NCBI GenBank assembly: GCA_032716605.1
Contig: CM064485.1
Span: 27,927,558 to 27,991,557 of the forward strand
Length of the DNA stretch: 64,000 nucleotides
DNA from: Paralithodes platypus
Taxonomy: Eukaryota; Arthropoda; Malacostraca; Decapoda; Lithodidae
Reading direction: 5' to 3'
Program-made: the position numbers and the translations under genes
Notes under the pieces: model-generated
What the model was told of the DNA's origin: nothing
The model's database searches: none
What the model saw: only the letters and a program-made list of their open reading frames with translations
Part shown: positions 12,442 through 22,510 of the stretch, in pieces
Position numbering within the stretch: the first letter of the stretch is position 1
Layout of the letters: every line of letters starts with the position of its first letter

Positions 12442-13045
12442 TTTATTTAGTTTTTCTATGTGAATGAGGGGGACAAAAGGCATAACTGCCTGTGACGAGT
12501 GCCTCCTCCAGAGTTAAAAGAGAGACGGCGAAAATCAAGGAACGTTCGAGACAAAATGTCTGAACACACAGAGTTTGAAACAATTTAAGTCATAGGATGA
12601 GGGAAAGATGGATTCAGGGAGAGAGTTCCAGAGCTCAGCTGTTGAATAGAAGAAAGATTGCGAGTAACGTATCACTCGAGTTGGAGAGTTGTACAGAGTA
12701 GGGGTGGGATTATGTTGCAAGACGGGTACTACGTACCCTACGTAGAAGAGGTGGTATGCACTGAGAGAGCTCTGAGGAACACTGATTTTTGTAGTAGCGA
12801 TAGAATAGCGAGAGAGATGCAACATTGTGGCAAAGAGTGATTGATTGCAGATTCAGTGAGTGGACGGGAGTTAATTATACGAAAGGCTTTCCTTTCTACT
12901 TTGTCTAGAATTGCTGTGTGTGAGGATCCTCCCCTCACATGTGAGCAATACTCAATACAAGGACGCACTGTGCCCCTGTACAGAGCAAGAAGCTGAGCAG
13001 GAGTAAAGAACCCCTTGAGGCGGTTGAGCACACCCAGCTGGTGGT
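12442..13045 (-). pseudogene. J-family non-LTR RT, 3' fragment
   Basis: Minus-strand copy of the 3' end of the J family (see 36805-39221). Two overlapping frames, 12738-13031 and 12535-12825, encode the RT C-terminal region: LLALYRGTVRPCIEYCSHV, KVERKAFRIINSRPL and YSTAELWNSLPESIFPSS. A frameshift separates them. It is 5'-truncated near 13045 at the LGVLNRLKGFF segment. The 3' end near 12442 reads, on the minus strand, CCTCATTCACATAGAAAAAC, as in the other J copies. Confidence 0.88.
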
Positions 13046-13112
13046 ACAGGAGATAAAATATAATGCTTAATGTGCCTCAAACGTATTTAGAGTGCAGATA
13101 TTAATATACACG

Positions 13113-13143
<31 letters not shown>

Positions 13144-13144
13144 C

Positions 13145-13444
13145 GGAGAGAGGAGTGTTCCTTGGGAACCGTATCTTCGGCAGGAATAGAAGAACAAAGT
13201 ACGCTACGAGCAGTTCCAAACGTTTCGACATCACACTGGTGTCATCTTCAGTGGTGTTTTACATTATATTAAGAATTTCCAATCCAGTCTCAGTTTTGCT
13301 AGTTTTTTGGAAGATCTTTCATATTTTCTAAATTTCTGTAGTGCCGGCTGTCCATACCTTCTTCGTAGTACATCGGAGAACTGCTACGAGCAGTTCCATA
13401 AAGTATGGAACTGCTCGTAGCGTACTTTGTTCTTCTATTCCTGC

Positions 13445-13447
<3 letters not shown>
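13145..13447 (-). mobile_element. Penelope-like terminal-repeat remnant with hammerhead-like motif
   Basis: Inverted repeats of about 43 bp face each other: CAGGAATAGAAGAACAAAGT near 13180 and its complement near 13420. On the minus strand the inner part reads CTGAAGATGACACC then GTGATGTCGAAACG, fitting the hammerhead core CUGANGA-stem II-GAAA found in terminal repeats of Penelope-like elements. No RT or GIY-YIG domain is left. (TA)n tracts lie at both sides (about 13118-13142 and 13448-13484). Assignment rests on the motif and the inverted layout. Confidence 0.5.
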
Positions 13448-13484
<37 letters not shown>

Positions 13485-13487
<3 letters not shown>

Positions 13488-14163
13488 GATATACATTTAG
13501 TATTACCATGCACAAAATAACGATAAATATATTTATTTAACACACTTTAGAAAGCTTCCATAATATCACAATAATTCATAAAACTTTTAAAATAGGATGC
13601 ACCAATGTACAGTATGTACAGTACCTACTCCACCACTAAACCCCCCCGAAAAAAGTTAGTACCATATCATTATGTAAACATTACACACTGATCGTCTAAA
13701 CCCGTTTTGTTGTAATATACGGTACTGTTTATGTTTTATATTACATTGTTAAGCCTTACTGTGTGGCATATAGCTTTTGACTGGGTAAATACATTGTGTT
13801 GGTCCTGAATGAAGTTTACATTAAGTGGCTGCTACACAATCCTTCCCAAGGCTACAATATACACACAATGAAATAGAAATTTGTTTGGTGCATTGGAAAC
13901 ATTACGTTGAATTGAATACACCAAAAATATAATCTAAAATGTATATTAAAAATAATAATAATAATTAAAGTTGCAAGCAATGTTGTGCGGGGTTCGAGCA
14001 GGGTTGCACGCAGGGTATTGTGTTGGATACAAGGGCTGTGTCACATATATCAAAATATCATGTATCTTATCGGGCATGGAGAAAGTACAGAAGGAATATA
14101 GTGTAGCCATTTTGGCTATGGCCACTTAGACCATTAAGGAGTGTGACCATTTTGGTAAAGCTA
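13485..14163. other. Intergenic, AT-rich
   Basis: No supported gene. 14076-14160 and 14603-14760 share loose CATTTTGG/TGGCC motifs and appear to be the two halves of one repeat split by the 14164-14602 element. Confidence 0.6.
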
Positions 14164-14602
14164 TTAATCCTCCACGAGTAGGCATAATTGCCAAAAATTG
14201 CCTTCATTCCCTGCTCATTTTCATGAATAAGCAAAAGCCAGAGCGTAATACAATTATGTTTTCGTGAAAGTACGGTAATAGCTTTCAAATTACTTCTGAA
14301 TCATCCCTGTACGACGTCTGGTTTTCTTGTAACGATCTTGCAAACAAAGGGCAAAATTGCTAAAAATTACCAAATCTGATAGGCGAAATCGCTAAAAATC
14401 CCAATTATTTTCTGTTTTCGCTATGTGTGACGCTGCACATAAGTGAGCTCTCTCTCACACAAACCTCAGTGTCGTGGCGGAGCCTGTAGGCTCCGGCTGA
14501 CGTCCATCCGTGCTGCTTGCAAAAGCTGGACTGGCTCACAGGCTACATAATAGCCGGAAAATCGTCTCCGTCATATGAGGGGCCCCGCGGGAATGGGGTT
14601 AA
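14164..14602 (+). mobile_element. Family C TTAA element
   Basis: Bounded by TTAA at 14164-14167 and 14599-14602 (439 bp). Shares AGCCAGAGCGTAATACAATT and an AACGATC..GCAAAC..AAGGGCAAAATT block with the copy at 51789-52281, and a GGGGCCCCGC-type right end. No coding content. Confidence 0.7.
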
Positions 14603-14840
14603 GAAGTGTGGTTGTTTTGATTATTTGATAGGGTCACCATAAGGGTAATGGTGTGTGGCCTTTTTTCTGTACAGAAGCTTGGCCTTTTTGGTTGGGGATT
14701 TTTAGGAATGTGACATTTTTGGTTAGCCATGGAGAAACTACAGAGGTACAAATTATTATAAGCAACCTCATGTTAAAAATATCTTATATATTTTTGTTTA
14801 GCTTTACTTGGCATTCCTCTTCCTCTATGTATCTAGCAAT

Positions 14841-14938
14841 TTAACCCCCTCAAACTCCTTATGACGCGATGGTGTGGTAATTACCCCGGGCCAAAAAGCT
14901 CTAAAGATGATCGAGTGATAACTCAAGCGAGCTTGAAA
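14841..14938 (+). mobile_element. TTAA-type element, left end fragment
   Basis: Starts TTAACCCCCTCAAACTCCTT then ATGACGCGATGG, resembling left ends of the TTAA families. It stops at the RTE-like tail at 14940. Family not assigned. Confidence 0.4.
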
Positions 14939-14939
14939 T

Positions 14940-15010
14940 ACGCAGGCGTTTCGTTCGTGGTCACCCCTTCGGGGATCAAGGTGTCCGGCAATATATACCG
15001 GTAGGCTATA
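14940..15010 (+). mobile_element. RTE-like 3' end fragment
   Basis: Shares GGCGTTTCGTTCGTGG and CACCCCTTCGGGGATCAAGG with the 3' ends of the RTE-like copies at 17510-17560, 40303-40350 and 57610-57660. The tail is degenerate here (CAATATATACCGG). Confidence 0.7.
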
Positions 15011-15034
15011 GATAAATTCATTTTTGGGCTATTT

Positions 15035-15365
15035 CTTCCATTTTATTTATCCTGTTAAAGTGCTCGATTGATTTTTGTGCTAATGTAGTTAGTATTTGGT
15101 GTAATTTTACATATTTCAGCTAAATCTGAAGAGCACATGCAATTTATTTGTGCATGTTCAGTAAGTATTGCTGGGGAAATGGTTAACGTATTAATCTTTT
15201 GGGGTATTTATTCTATGTTTGTATCTTGTTTCTGTGACTGATTGATTTTTGTGCTAATGTAGTTGGTATTTGGTATAATTTTACATATTTTAGATAAATC
15301 AGAAGGGCACATGCAATATATTTGGGCATTTTCAGTCAGTATTGCTGGGGAAACGGTTAACATAC
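15035..15365. repeat. About 160-bp spacer unit in two tandem copies
   Basis: Copies near 15035-15205 and 15206-15365 share GTGCTAATGTAGTTGGTATT, ACATATTTTAGATAAATC and CAGTCAGTATTGCTGGGGAA. Further copies lie at about 17585-17680 with 18030-18115, and at 18116-18275, each directly before or after RTE-like RT sequence, so this unit has been duplicated along with the RT fragments. Confidence 0.75.
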
Positions 15366-16051
15366 AGTATTCATCAAAGGAAGGGAAGAGGATGTGTAGC
15401 TCAGATCTTTGCCCTGAAATATGTTGTGGAGAAATATCTTGAGAAGGGACAAAAGTTGTATGCTGCCTTCATGGACTTGGAGAAGGCCTATGACAGAGTT
15501 GATAGAGAAGATACCGGTATGTAGAAAGTACTTGGAATATACGGAGCAGATAGCAAGTTGCTGAAAGCAGTGAAAAGCATGTATGAGGGTGCAAAGGTGT
15601 CGGTATGTGTTGAGAATGAACAGAGCGAGTTCTTTGATCTGAATTTTGGGTTAAAGAAAGGGTGTGTGATGTCCCTGTGGTTGTTCAATATATACTGTAT
15701 ATGGATGGAGTCATAAAAGAAATGCAAGGATGAGCAGTGGATGTTGGTGTACCACTAATAAGGGAAGGCAACGAGTGGAATGACAGAGTTGATAGAGAAG
15801 GTATGTGGAAAGTACTGAAAGCAGTGAAGAGCATGTATGAGAGTGCAAAGGTATCAGTACGTGTGGAGAATGAACAGAGGGAGTTCTTTGATCTGAATGT
15901 TTGGTAAAGCTAGGGTGTGTGATGTCCCGATGGTTGTTCTATATATACAGTATATGGATGGAGTCATAAAAGAAATACAAGGAAGAGCAGTGGATGTTGG
16001 TGTATCGCTGATAAGGGAAGGAAGCATATACGGAGCAGATGGTAAGTTGCT

Positions 16052-16112
16052 GAAAGCAGTTGTTGTTGTTATTGTTCCCTAGGCAGCCTGGCTGAACAGC
16101 CCCGGCTGAAAA
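16052..16112 (-). mobile_element. Family K fragment with (GTT)n end
   Basis: GTTGTTGTTATTGTTCCC then GCCTGGCTGAACAGCCCCG matches, inverted, the block at 59940-60000 that ends in (ACA)n. Read on the minus strand it is a short element with an (AAC)n tail, inserted in the RTE-like sequence. Confidence 0.5.
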
Positions 16113-16289
16113 TAGTGTGGAGTATATAATTATGAGGGTGCAAAGGCGTCAGTATGTGTGGAGAATGAACAGAGCTACTTCTTTGATCTGAATGTTGGGT
16201 TAAAGCAAGGGTATATGATGTCCCCATGGTTGTTAAATATATACCGGTATATATATATATATATATATATACTGTATATATATATATAC

Positions 16290-16412
16290 TGTATATATGC
16301 AATAAAGTCACAGCAACACGTGCCTGTCTGACCTCCCCTGAAGATGTAATAATACACGAAAGCGCTTGGGACTCCGTGTTTTTCTTCTTTCCTTGTGAAT
16401 TTTCCTGCATAC
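16290..16412 (+). mobile_element. Penelope-like fragment with hammerhead-like motif
   Basis: Contains CTGAAGATGTAATAATACAC followed by GAAAGCGC: CUGANGA, a small stem-loop (TGTA-ATAA-TACA) and GAAA. This is the arrangement of a hammerhead core in Penelope-like terminal repeats. It lies between two (TA)n tracts inside the RTE-like mosaic. No coding sequence. Confidence 0.45.
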
Positions 16413-16414
16413 TG

Positions 16415-16477
<63 letters not shown>

Positions 16478-16740
16478 AGTCATAAAAGATATATATATAT
16501 ATATATATGGATGGAGTCATAAAAGAAATTCAAGGAAGAGCAGTGGATGTTTGCGTACTGCTGTTTGCTGACGATATGAATGGGAGTTGCAGGGTCTGGT
16601 AAATATGTTTGGAATAGTGTGCGAAAAATGGAATCTGAAGGTAAATGCGGGGAAGAGCAAGGTTATGGTCTTCGAAACTGGTGAAGCCACAGAGTGTGAG
16701 GTGAAGTTGAACGGTCAGGCTATGGAGATTGTCAGCTCAT

Positions 16741-16975
16741 TTAATCCTCTCACATCCTTATGACGCAGAGATTGCCAGATTAGCAATGTGAAATAGATTA
16801 CTCTCACTCTTATAATTACCTCTCCAAAATTAGTTTTCTGCCCACAGCTAACTCAAAGACAACTGCATAGGTTGAAGTAAATAAACTAAAGGTTTATAAA
16901 TACCCCTGACGGTAACAAAGGCTTTAAAGTATCCCTAATAGGCTCAAAAATTGCGTCAGGACGTGAGAGGGTTAA
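16741..16975 (+). mobile_element. Family B TTAA element inserted in RTE-like RT
   Basis: 235 bp including TTAA at 16741-16744 and 16972-16975. Removing one TTAA plus the insert restores a continuous frame SSFKYLGSV identical in kind to SFKYLGSVLSKDG of the intact copy at 40303-41181. Ends TTAATCCTCTCAC and GTGAGAGGGTTAA are inverted repeats. A second copy is at 60266-60500. Confidence 0.93.
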
Positions 16976-17671
16976 GTATCTTGGCAGTGTACAGAGTAAA
17001 GATGGGAGTATGGATGAAGAAGTGTGGGAGAGGGTGCAACAGGGGAAGAGGGTTGTAGGAATGCTGAAAGCAGTAACAAGAAATAGGGTGGTCAGCATGG
17101 AACTGAAGAAGTCCTTGCATGACAGTGTGGTAATCCCGACACTGACTTACGGAAGCGAAGCATGGACGTTGTTGGAGAGATTCAAACCAAGAGTGAAAGG
17201 GATGGAAATGAGTTACTTGAGAAGTGTGTGCATAGTTACATGGAGGGATAGACAGATGAATGAGGAAGTACGAGAGAGGTGTGGTGTGAATGTACTGGAA
17301 AGTGCGAAAAAGAACACCTTGAGATAGTTCGGCCATGTGGAACGTATGGGAAGCGAGAGAATGACTAAGAGTGTACAAGTGAAATGGAAGGACAGAGGGA
17401 GACATAAATCGAGAGAGAGGTGGAAGGATGGAGTTAAAAATATATGCGTGAAAGCGGTGCTGGATGGGAGGAGGGGCGTTGACTGACTGGGGACAGAGAT
17501 GCATAGGGGCGTTTCGTTCGTGGCCACCCCTTCAGGCATCAAGGCGTCCGTCAATAGATAGATAGATAAATTCATCTTTAGGGCTATTTCTTACATTTTA
17601 TTTATCCTGTTAGTGTACTTTAGTAATTGTTGTGCTAATGTAGTTGGTAATTGGTGTAATTTTACATATTT

Positions 17672-18030
17672 CAGATAGAGGATGTCAACAGAATAACAAA
17701 TGATGAGCTGAGGAGACGTTTAGGTATAAAGAGTATTAGCGAGGAGATGCGTACAAGTAAACTGGAATGGTATGGACATGTGGAGAGAATGGATGAACAA
17801 AATTGGGTGAAAAGATGCAGGTCTGCAATTGTGGAGGGAGCTGCACCAAGGGGTGGACCGAGGAAGACCTGGGATCGGACTATACGTGCCGATCTCAAAT
17901 CCAAAAAACTTGACACGTGAAGCATCCCTTAACAGGGTTGCCTGGAACGCCGCCATTAGGACAAGAGACTGAAACTGCACATCTGTGTGGAACACTCAGT
18001 CTTAAAATGCTATGTATGTATGTATGTATA
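17672..18030 (+). pseudogene. Non-LTR RT C-terminal fragment with (ATGT)n tail
   Basis: One frame reads RITNDELRRRLGIKSISEEM then TSKLEWYGHVERMDEQNWVK and GPRKTWDRTI, i.e. the WFGHVxRM-type C-terminal region of an RTE-like RT but of a different family from the 15370-17570 element. It ends at 17918 (TGA) followed by untranslated sequence and an (ATGT)4 tail at about 18012-18028. 5'-truncated within the spacer repeat. Confidence 0.75.
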
Positions 18031-18249
18031 AATCTGAAGAGCACATGCAATCTATTTAGGCATTTTCAGTCAGGATTGCTGGGTAAAGGGTTAACTTATT
18101 AATCTTTTGGAGTATTTCTTCCATTTATTTATCCTCTTAGTGTGTTTTATTGATTTCAGTGCTACTGTAGTTGGTATTTGGTGTAATTTTACATATTTTA
18201 GATAATTCTGAAGAGGACATGCAATATATTTGGGCATTTTCAGTCAGTA

Positions 18250-18690
18250 TTGCTGGGGAAACGTTTAGCATACTGTAGTCATCTTAGGAAGGGAAGAGGA
18301 TGCGTAGCTCAGATTTTTGCCCTGAAATGTGTTGTGGAGAAATATCTGGAGAAGCGACAAAAGTTGTATGCTGCATTTATGGACTTGGAAAAGGCATATG
18401 ACAGAATTGATAGAGAAGGTATGTGGAAAGTACCGGTACTGAGAATATACGGAGTAGATGGCAAGTTTCTGAAAGCAGTGAAGAGCATGTATGAGGGTGC
18501 AAAGGTGTCAGTATGTGTGGATAATTAACAGAGCGAGTTCTTTGATCTGAATGTTGGGTTAAAGCAAGGGTTTGTGTGATGTCCCCATGGTTGTTCAATA
18601 TATACCGGTACAGTATATGGATGGAGTCATGAAAGAAATACAAGGAAGAGCAGCGGATGTTGGTGTACCGCTTTTTTAGGCTATAGCCTA
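18250..18690 (+). pseudogene. RTE-like RT fragment
   Basis: Frame 18250-18528 encodes CVAQIFALKCVVEKYLEKRQ, YAAFMDLEKAYDRIDREGMW and LKAVKSMYEGAKVSVCVDN, then a TAA at 18526. Out-of-frame continuation to about 18680 includes the motif B and YMDGVMKEIQG region. Preceded by the same spacer unit as the 15370 copy. Confidence 0.85.
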
Positions 18691-18779
18691 TAGGTACCGG
18701 TAATATATTTTGGGAAAGATGTACTATCCGGGTGTACAGTCGTCATGTTTACATTGTGTTCTGGTGGTTATGTTTCTGT

Positions 18780-19245
18780 CTATTTTTACTTTTTTTCTCT
18801 GTAATTAGCCCCCTGCTGGCAATATAGGATACTGGTATATGATAATGACAATAAGTCATGGGGGGGGGGGGATTCCCACAGCAGTCAAAATAAAAGGGGA
18901 GGTGATCGCGAGCCTGAAAGTACGGTACACAAGGACCCCAATGGAAATACGCCTAACAGCCTTATTGGGCTATCCTTAGTTGGAATTATGCAAAGCTGGT
19001 ACATGTCATATTTGTAACATATTATGTGGTACCAACATTGTAAAATGCTAACTGAATAAGTATTATTATTATTATTATTAGCGTAAACAAGGAGGGCGAT
19101 ACGCCCGAATACTACATCCCTACCTATGCTTTTTTAAAGAATCACTTCCATTTTTGTTGACTGCGTAGGATACAGTAATAGGCCTCAACCCCCCATGACT
19201 TATTGTCATCATCATATATATTGCCAGCAGGGGGCAAATAACTGA
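18780..19245. repeat. Inverted repeat around 19 kb
   Basis: Arm 1 near 18805-18870 (CCCCCTGCTGGCAATATAGG then GACAATAAGTCATGGGGG) and arm 2 near 19190-19240 (CCCCCATGACTTATTGTCAT then TTGCCAGCAGGGGGC) face each other. The same arm sequence recurs in the 19684-20093 palindrome. A (TTA)6 run is at 19063-19080. Confidence 0.75.
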
Positions 19246-19262
19246 AAAATAGCCATCAAAAT

Positions 19263-19683
19263 AGATGGGAACTTCCGACGCCGCTCCGCGTAGTGTAAAC
19301 AAGGCTGGCGGTACGCCCGAATTCTACATTCTACCTCATCCTTCCCCATTATTGTAACAAAACAATTTACCCAACACCTGGCCGTGGGATACAATAACTA
19401 CCGTATTTTGAAAAGTTAGGCCTTGAGGTGTTGTGGGTAAAAAATATTACTCTCGGCCTACAGTATTTTGAAAAGTTTGGCCTAAGTCTGGCATTTTGGC
19501 TTGACTAGAACTGCCAAAGTGTAGGCATAGTAAAGTGTGGTATTTTGGTTTGGCTAGCTCTGCCTAGGAGTAGGCATGGTAAAGTAGAACAATATACTGT
19601 AGTTAAGGTATAAATAATACACTAATTTCCCAACTAGCCTAACTGATGTTTCTCAATGATCAATCCCATTCATAAATCCGGTA
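19263..19683. other. Diverged foldback fragments, no gene
   Basis: 19294-19400 repeats the TACGCCCGAATTCTACA and CCCAACACCTGGCCGTGGGA motifs of the neighbouring palindromes. 19400-19560 has loose repeats of TTTTGAAAAGTT and TAGGCATAGTAAAGT. Confidence 0.5.
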
Positions 19684-20093
19684 AGAGTTGTGTTAGCGGG
19701 CGTACCGTCTGCTTTGCTTACATAAGCCTAGGCACGCTTGCAGTTACATTCGCGTCTAATTTGACTGCTATTATTTGGCCCTGCTGGTAATATGTAATTA
19801 TGATGATGACAATAAGTCATGGGGGGTGAGGGGGAAAAGCTCCCCTTAACCCATTATTGTATCCCACAGCCAGGTGTTGGGTAAATTGATTTGTTACCGG
19901 TCGTGGGATACAATAATGGGTTGAGGGGGGCTCTGCCTCCCTCACCCCCCATGACTTATTGTCATCATCATATATACAGTATTACCAGCAGGGGCAAATA
20001 TCAGCAGTCAAATTAGACGCGAATGTAACTGCGAGCATGCGACTATGTTAACAAAGCGGACAGTATGCCCGCTAACACAACTCTTGCCTTCCT
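19684..20093. mobile_element. Foldback element, arms of nearly 200 bp
   Basis: Left arm from AAGAGTTGTGTTAGCGGGCG and right arm to CCCGCTAACACAACTCTTG are inverted copies. They pass through TAATTTGACTGCT, CCCTGCTGGTAATAT, GACAATAAGTCATGGGGGG and CATTATTGTATCCCAC, meeting near 19885. No coding content. Confidence 0.85.
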
Positions 20094-20187
20094 TTCTTCT
20101 CTTACTCAATTACTGAAGCCTTTCACACTTAGTGGGATTGGCTTAACAGCTCTTTATGACACAAAGTAATGGTAAAAAATTCTCTAT

Positions 20188-20691
20188 GTTCCCGTTAAAA
20201 TACCCTCAAGTAACCTATTAAGAACTGGTCAGGGGACTGGTTATAACTTGTAGGATGTTTAATTGAAGTGCGGAAATCAGTATTTACTGAGAAATAAAAG
20301 TCCTAAAATGCGCTATGTTTTACGGGAGGGTCTGTACGCCGCCACATACCTTACCCCCTGCACATGCGCGGCCCCACCCACTGCCCAAAATGTACAAATA
20401 TTATATTAGATTAGATTAGATTAGATTAGATTAGATTAGATTAGATTAGATTAGATTAACCTAACCTAACCTAACCCTAATATAATATAATATAACATAG
20501 CATAAAAAAAATGCCTGAACTAGTCATTGTTTACCTGGGAAAGAGAGGACCCTGGGTGACCCATAGCGCATTTTAAGACTGTTATTTCTCAGTAAATACT
20601 GATTTTCGCACTTCAATTAAACATCCTACAAGTTCTAACCAGTCCCCTGAACAGTTTTTAATAGGTTACTTGAGGATAATTTAACGGGACC
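20188..20691. mobile_element. Foldback element with TTAGA/CCTAA core
   Basis: Left arm 20188-20317 and right arm 20572-20691 are inverted copies with few differences; both contain CCTCAAGTAACCTATTA, ACTTGTAGGATGTTTAATTG and CAGTATTTACTGAGAAATAA. Between the arms lies the pentamer tract at about 20405-20476. Confidence 0.88.
20405..20476. repeat. Telomere-like pentamer tract
   Basis: About ten TTAGA units run into AACCTAACCTAACCTAACCC. CCTAA/TTAGG is the ancestral arthropod telomere repeat. Here it is interstitial and inside a foldback element. Confidence 0.85.
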
Positions 20692-20945
20692 ATAGGTAAA
20701 CATTTATCAAAGTAATTATTGAGGCAATAGGCCTATACATGTTAACATGTGCTTTAACACACCATTAGGCATCTACTAAAAAAGGAAGATCAATTTTGTA
20801 TTCATAGGCCTAGGCCTAGTGTCTTATCATTCTTATGGCAGGCCTAATTAAGCTAAGAGTAGCCTACCTATGTCAGCCAAAACCTAATGTAGGCTAGGCC
20901 TAGCCTAATTGATGCACAAATTTGTGCGGTGAAAACAAATACTGT

Positions 20946-21163
20946 TATAGTCTATTCGCTGTTAGTAGGCGAGAAATCATGACCTCTAACCTCTGTATCT
21001 CAAAATGGGCTAGAGCAAATTGGCTGTAAATTTCCACATCTAGGCCATTCCTTGACTGACTCTTCCCAAATGGTAGACATATTAGCTTGATCACTCTAGT
21101 TGTTTTTTAGTTACAGAGGTTATAGGTCATTATTTCTTGCCTACTTACAGCGAATAGACTATA
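20946..21163. mobile_element. Family E inverted-repeat miniature element
   Basis: Ends TATAGTCTATTCGCTG and CAGCGAATAGACTATA are perfect inverted repeats. Similarity extends about 50 bp inward (GTAGGC, GACCTCTAACCTCTGTA). Copies at 50255-50586 and 53879-54093. Any target duplication would be TA, so a Tc1/mariner-type origin is possible. Confidence 0.85.
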
Positions 21164-21582
21164 ATAGACTAGGCCTATTGTAGATTGGTAAAATATTTGC
21201 TTAATAGGCTATGTTGGCTGTGCAATTGTCTCGATTTGACTATTTTTACCTAATTAGGCCTAAAGCAGCCTGAGCCTATTCCCAACCCCCAAACAGTATC
21301 CCATGTTAAGCCCTAGGCTAGGCCTAATCCCACTCTCAATCAAAATTCGAACTGATAAATTCGTACCTACGGTAGCGTTGCCTAGGCTAGGCCTATATTT
21401 GGTTATACTGATGTTTTGGACCAACAGTTAGCCCATCGATCTTTTTAGGCCTAATAGGTCCGGTAGAGCATATACATCATTGCTATATATGTCGTTAAGA
21501 GCTGAAATGTAATATAAAGGAGAAAAAAACAAAAACGCTAAAATACATGTATATTACTGTATAACAATAAGTTTTTGCCAGT

Positions 21583-21828
21583 ACCCAACTAGCGTGGGTG
21601 TGGTGGCAGCAGCCCCCACCCATATACTAGGTTATGTTAGGTTAGGTTGTTAGGTTAGGCTAATAGGCTAGCACATAAAAATAAACAAATAAAAAGTAAC
21701 ACAACCAGCGGGGGTGTGGGGGCAGTAGCCCCCACCCACATACTAGGTTAGGTTAGGTAAGGTTGTTAGGTTAGGCTAATAGCCTAGCACATTAAAAAAA
21801 AAAAAAAAAAAAAAAATAACCCAACCAG

Positions 21829-21860
<32 letters not shown>

Positions 21861-21940
21861 GGGGGGGGGGGGGGGGGGGGCGGCAGCCCCCACCCACAAT
21901 ACTAGGATAGGTTAGGTAAGGTTGTTAGGTTAGACTAATG
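21583..21940. repeat. About 116-bp unit in three tandem copies with TTAGG and G-tracts
   Basis: Units begin near 21583, 21699 and 21816. Each has a CCAGCGGGGGTGTGGGGGC-like block, CCCCCACCCA, then TACTAGGTTA and several GTTAGG motifs. The third copy is preceded by an A-run and carries an expanded G-run of about 50 bases with one T (21829-21880). Confidence 0.85.
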
Positions 21941-22224
21941 TCTTCCCAAAGTTGACTATTTTTATAACATAAGATATTAGGCTACCCATCCCACCCCGTG
22001 AAATCCGAGCCAGCTTTCGTCAAAAGATGGCTCAGGTATTCACAAAATTGGGTTTTATGAGTTTGCAATTTGGAAAAACCCGAGCCAAGTTTTGATACAA
22101 AACGCTATATTATTGTATTTTTATGCTTTTAACCCATTTTCCCTGAACTTCATAGCCCTCCCCACTAGTGGGGAGGGCGTGTTTTTAGATTGTTGGATAA
22201 TGGGTAAATACTCATTTCAGCTCC

Positions 22225-22318
22225 TCTTCAGTATAAAACAACACTATATCTAAAGAAGAAAATAAAGAAAACTTACTGAAATCGCTGTTGGTCCAAAAAG
22301 TCAGGTTTACCCTATATT
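22225..22318 (+). repeat. Family J' dispersed repeat copy 1
   Basis: AACACTATATCTAAAGAAG then CTTACTGAAATCGCTGTTGG and CCAAAAAGTCAGGTTTACC recur, inverted, at 63905-64000. Not coding. 21941-22224 between this and the tandem repeat shows nothing recognisable. Confidence 0.75.
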
Positions 22319-22510
22319 TTTCGTGAATAGATATACTGTAGACAATGGTTTAACCCTTTCGCTGCGGGTGACATTCTGGAATATTTTGGCAAGTTACAGC
22401 AATTTCCAGGCTTTAAAAGCCTGTAAAAAACGTAAAAATCGAGTATCAGTGGGCGGGAGTGTGAGGGGCCTACCTCCGACCCTCAGAGCACCGAGCGGCT
22501 CACTAAGCTA

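Larger units (their letters stand above)
15370..17570 (+). pseudogene. RTE-like RT, rearranged and broken
   Basis: Begins with the RT segment ALKYVVEKYLEKGQKLYAAF and MDLEKAYDRVDRE (motif A Asp), then a GLK-GC-M-type motif B and NIYMDGV. The stretch from TGACAGAGTTGATAGAG to the GTGTACCACTAATAAGG region is present about three times in tandem (15489-15780, 15781-16025, 16026-16540), the third copy interrupted by a Penelope-like piece, (TA)n and an AAC-tailed fragment. The YADD-type block is damaged near 16565. The 3' half (16600-17540) holds NRVVSMELKKSLHDSVVIP, LTYGSEAWTLLE and RDRQMNEEVRERCGV, then the FGHVERM region. A TTAA element (16741-16975) splits it. TYGSEAW and WFGHVERM are typical of RTE-type RTs. 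The tail is TAGATAGATAGATAAA near 17550. Confidence 0.85.
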
